From assembly GCA_937930625.1 (NCBI GenBank), contig CALHBW010000199.1, forward strand, positions 1 to 6,995: a DNA stretch of 6,995 bases. The letters run 5' to 3'. Shown here in pieces: positions 5,243-6,995 of the stretch. Under the pieces are notes generated by a model. It was not told the DNA's origin. It saw only the letters and a program-made list of their open reading frames with translations, and did no database searches. Both the position numbers and the translations under genes were made by a program. The DNA is from an uncultured Saprospiraceae bacterium (GTDB lineage: Bacteria > Bacteroidota > Bacteroidia > Chitinophagales > Saprospiraceae). Each line of letters begins with the position of its first letter. The first letter of the stretch is position 1.

Positions 5243-5256
5243 GAAAATAAAAAATT

Positions 5257-5493
5257 ATGAGTGCATTAGAATTAAAAAATGATATTCACAAGTATGTAGT
5301 TGAAACGGATGATTTGACAGTACTCCAACAAGTCAAAGATTTATTTCGTGAATTGACAAGTGAAAGTGCAGAACTCACTGATTATGAGAAAAATATGATA
5401 GAACGCGGCTTGAAAGACCACGAGGAAGGTAGAGTGCATACGAATGAAGAGGTCAAAGTTAAATTTAATGAATGGGTCAAAAAACACAGCTAA
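5257..5493 (+). CDS. Antitoxin of a ParE/RelE-type toxin-antitoxin pair
   Basis: This 78-residue acidic protein starts at ATG 5257 after an A-rich leader and lies directly before a ParE/RelE-like toxin gene, with its TAA immediately followed by the toxin ATG. The first 35 residues (MSALELKNDIHKYVVETDDL, then VLQQVKDLFREL) look like paired helices that could dimerise. The last 25, with EEVKVKFNEWVKK, form an amphipathic helix of the kind that wraps around and inhibits the toxin. This is the usual shape of small Bacteroidota antitoxins paired with ParE-like toxins. I see no clear ribbon-helix-helix or AbrB motif, so the DNA-binding part is uncertain. Known partners of this sort neutralise the toxin in the cytoplasm and often repress their own operon. 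The call rests largely on position, size and charge. Confidence 0.82.
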   Translation: MSALELKNDIHKYVVETDDLTVLQQVKDLFRELTSESAELTDYEKNMIERGLKDHEEGRVHTNEEVKVKFNEWVKKHS

Positions 5494-5790
5494 ATGTATC
5501 AAGTTATCTGGAGTGATGAAGCAGAAGAAGCATATGAGCAAACATGGTATTATGTCTTGCAAAATTGGTCGATGAATACCGTCTTCAAGTTAGAAGAAGA
5601 AGTACAAAATTTATTAGAGAGATTAAGTGTGCATCACCGTATATGTCAACCTTTAGACGAATATCCCGGACTGCGTAAATGCGTTATCAATAAACACAAC
5701 TCACTGATTTACAGAATAGATGATGCCGAGCAAGCTATTCGTATTATGGCATTTATTGACAATCGAATGAATCATTCCTTTTTCAATTAA
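5494..5790 (+). CDS. ParE/RelE-superfamily toxin
   Basis: This 98-residue protein begins at the ATG touching the antitoxin stop (TAA ATG), a layout that couples translation of the two. The order of elements fits the ParE/RelE fold: a first strand YQVIWSDEA (2-10), two helices across about 11-45, then strands with GLRKCVINKHNSLIYRID (59-76) and IRIMAFIDNRMN (82-93). The ending FIDNRMN is typical of ParE-like toxins of Bacteroidota. Family members either poison DNA gyrase (ParE) or cleave mRNA on the ribosome (RelE). The sequence here does not settle which; the lack of an obvious RelE catalytic set makes ParE-like more likely. The length is normal and no frame damage is visible, so the pair looks intact. 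It sits between the polysaccharide-type genes and ribBA, as expected of a mobile accessory module. Confidence 0.88.
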   Translation: MYQVIWSDEAEEAYEQTWYYVLQNWSMNTVFKLEEEVQNLLERLSVHHRICQPLDEYPGLRKCVINKHNSLIYRIDDAEQAIRIMAFIDNRMNHSFFN

Positions 5791-5835
5791 AACCATAAAT
5801 ACCGCAAAATTTAAAAATAAGATTCACACAAACAC

Positions 5836-6995
5836 ATGCAAAATAAATTAAATACAGTAGAAGAAGCCATAGCCGACATCAAAGCCGGAAAAGTCATCAT
5901 CGTAGTGGACGACGAAGACCGCGAAAATGAAGGCGATTTTATCTGCGCGGCAGAGTGCGTGACGCCCGAAATTATCAATTTTATGGCAACGCAAGGGCGC
6001 GGCTTGATTTGTACACCAATTATCGAAGACCGTTGTGACGAGTTGCAACTGTACCCGATGGTGAGCGATAATACTGCGCTGCACGAAACGGCGTTTACGG
6101 TGTCGATTGACCTCTTGGGGCAGGGTTGTACAACGGGCATCTCGGCATACGATCGTGCTACGGGTATTCGTGCGATGATTGACCCCGAAACGAAGCCTTC
6201 GGACTTTGCGCGTCCGGGACATATTTTTCCTTTGCGGGCGAAACGCGGGGGCGTATTGCGCCGCACAGGACATACGGAAGCAGCGATTGATTTGGCGAAA
6301 ATGGCGGGCTTTTACCCGGCAGGTGTCTTAGTCGAAATTCTGAATGAAAATGGCACAATGGCACGTTTGCCCGACCTCTATAAGATAGCCGATAAATTTG
6401 ACTTGAAAATTATCGCTATTAAAGATTTGGTGGCGTATCGTATTAAAAATGAGACACTTATCAAGCGTGATGTGGCTGTAAATATGCCGACAAAACACGG
6501 TGATTTTGAGTTGATTACTTACCGACAATTGACGACAGGTGAGGTGCATTTGGCATTGGTAAAAGGGCGTTGGGAAAAGAATGAACCTATTCTTGTGCGC
6601 GTACATTCGTCGTGTGAGACGGGCGATATTTTGGGATCATTGCGTTGTGATTGTGGCGACCAATTGCAGAAAGCGATGGAGTTGGTAGAAAAGGAAGGTA
6701 AAGGCGTCGTATTGTATATGCGACAGGAAGGACGCGGTATCGGTTTGTTGAATAAATTGAAGGCGTACAAGCTACAAGAGGAAGGTTTCGATACCGTAGA
6801 AGCTAACGAAAAACTCGGCTTCAAACCCGACCAACGCGACTACGGTGTAGGCGCACAGATTTTACGCGATTTAGGCGTTTCTAAAATAAAATTGATGAGT
6901 AATAATCCGAAAAAACGCATCGGACTCGTCGGTTATGGCTTGGAAATCGTGGATAATGTACACATCGAAGTTGCGCCGAATAAGCATAACGAAGA
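5836..6995 (+). CDS. ribBA: Bifunctional DHBP synthase / GTP cyclohydrolase II (cut at window edge)
   Basis: The frame opens at ATG 5836 and runs off the right edge after 386 codons, probably near its end, as these enzymes have about 400 residues. The N-terminal half is 3,4-dihydroxy-2-butanone 4-phosphate synthase (RibB), which acts on ribulose 5-phosphate; it has the acidic DDEDRENEGDF (25-35) and RRTGHTEA (142-149) motifs. The C-terminal half is GTP cyclohydrolase II (RibA), which opens GTP in the first riboflavin step. It has zinc ligands C260, C271 and C273, RQEGRGIGL (296-304), Y311, D332 and R334. Their spacing equals that of E. coli RibA Cys54/65/67, Tyr105, Asp126 and Arg128 as I remember them. 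Both active sites look complete, so the enzyme should make both riboflavin precursors in the cytoplasm. Only 45 bp separate it from the toxin gene. No FMN riboswitch is visible there, and no clear promoter, so read-through from upstream is possible. Confidence 0.97.
   Translation, partial: MQNKLNTVEEAIADIKAGKVIIVVDDEDRENEGDFICAAECVTPEIINFMATQGRGLICTPIIEDRCDELQLYPMVSDNTALHETAFTVSIDLLGQGCTTGISAYDRATGIRAMIDPETKPSDFARPGHIFPLRAKRGGVLRRTGHTEAAIDLAKMAGFYPAGVLVEILNENGTMARLPDLYKIADKFDLKIIAIKDLVAYRIKNETLIKRDVAVNMPTKHGDFELITYRQLTTGEVHLALVKGRWEKNEPILVRVHSSCETGDILGSLRCDCGDQLQKAMELVEKEGKGVVLYMRQEGRGIGLLNKLKAYKLQEEGFDTVEANEKLGFKPDQRDYGVGAQILRDLGVSKIKLMSNNPKKRIGLVGYGLEIVDNVHIEVAPNKHNE

Noticed and set aside
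5791..5835. FMN riboswitch upstream of ribBA
   Set aside because: Only 45 bp are available and none of the conserved FMN-aptamer segments is seen.

Overview
The window looks like chromosomal DNA of a Bacteroidota bacterium, perhaps near Saprospiraceae/Chitinophagales. This is inferred from four things: no Shine-Dalgarno sequences before the start codons, a TAnnTTTG-type -7 box, a gliding-motility-like C-terminal (CHU_C-like) domain in a membrane protein, and families of palindromes and 7-bp tandem repeats of a kind common in such genomes. Exact taxonomy cannot be read from the sequence.

Layout. On the minus strand lie a five-helix membrane protein with a cysteine-bearing extracytoplasmic domain (548-1519) and, downstream of it, the N-terminal part of a family 2 glycosyltransferase (1-473, cut by the window edge). 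A roughly 300-bp divergent spacer separates these from the plus-strand genes. These are two tandem GT-B family 4 glycosyltransferases (1886-3208, 3333-4508), an unrecognised protein with a TTG start (4586-5167), a ParE/RelE-type toxin-antitoxin pair (5257-5790), and ribBA for riboflavin synthesis (5836 to the right edge, lacking only its last residues).

The three glycosyltransferases suggest the edge of a surface-polysaccharide or glycan locus. The toxin-antitoxin pair and ribBA are probably unrelated in function to it.

The most unusual aspect is the repeats. Two perfect inverted repeats of unrelated sequence (24-bp and 30-bp arms) each end only 6-8 bp before the start codon of a family 4 glycosyltransferase. 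A third, near-perfect palindrome of exactly 108 bp sits in frame inside the first of these genes, at the linker between its two Rossmann domains, followed by a 21-bp heptamer array. Together these account for almost all the extra length of that protein over its neighbour. Three different 7-bp tandem arrays occur in the window: one in a gene, one forming a stop codon and one between genes. No wholly new multi-gene system is evident; the repeat invasion of genes and gene edges is the best candidate for follow-up.
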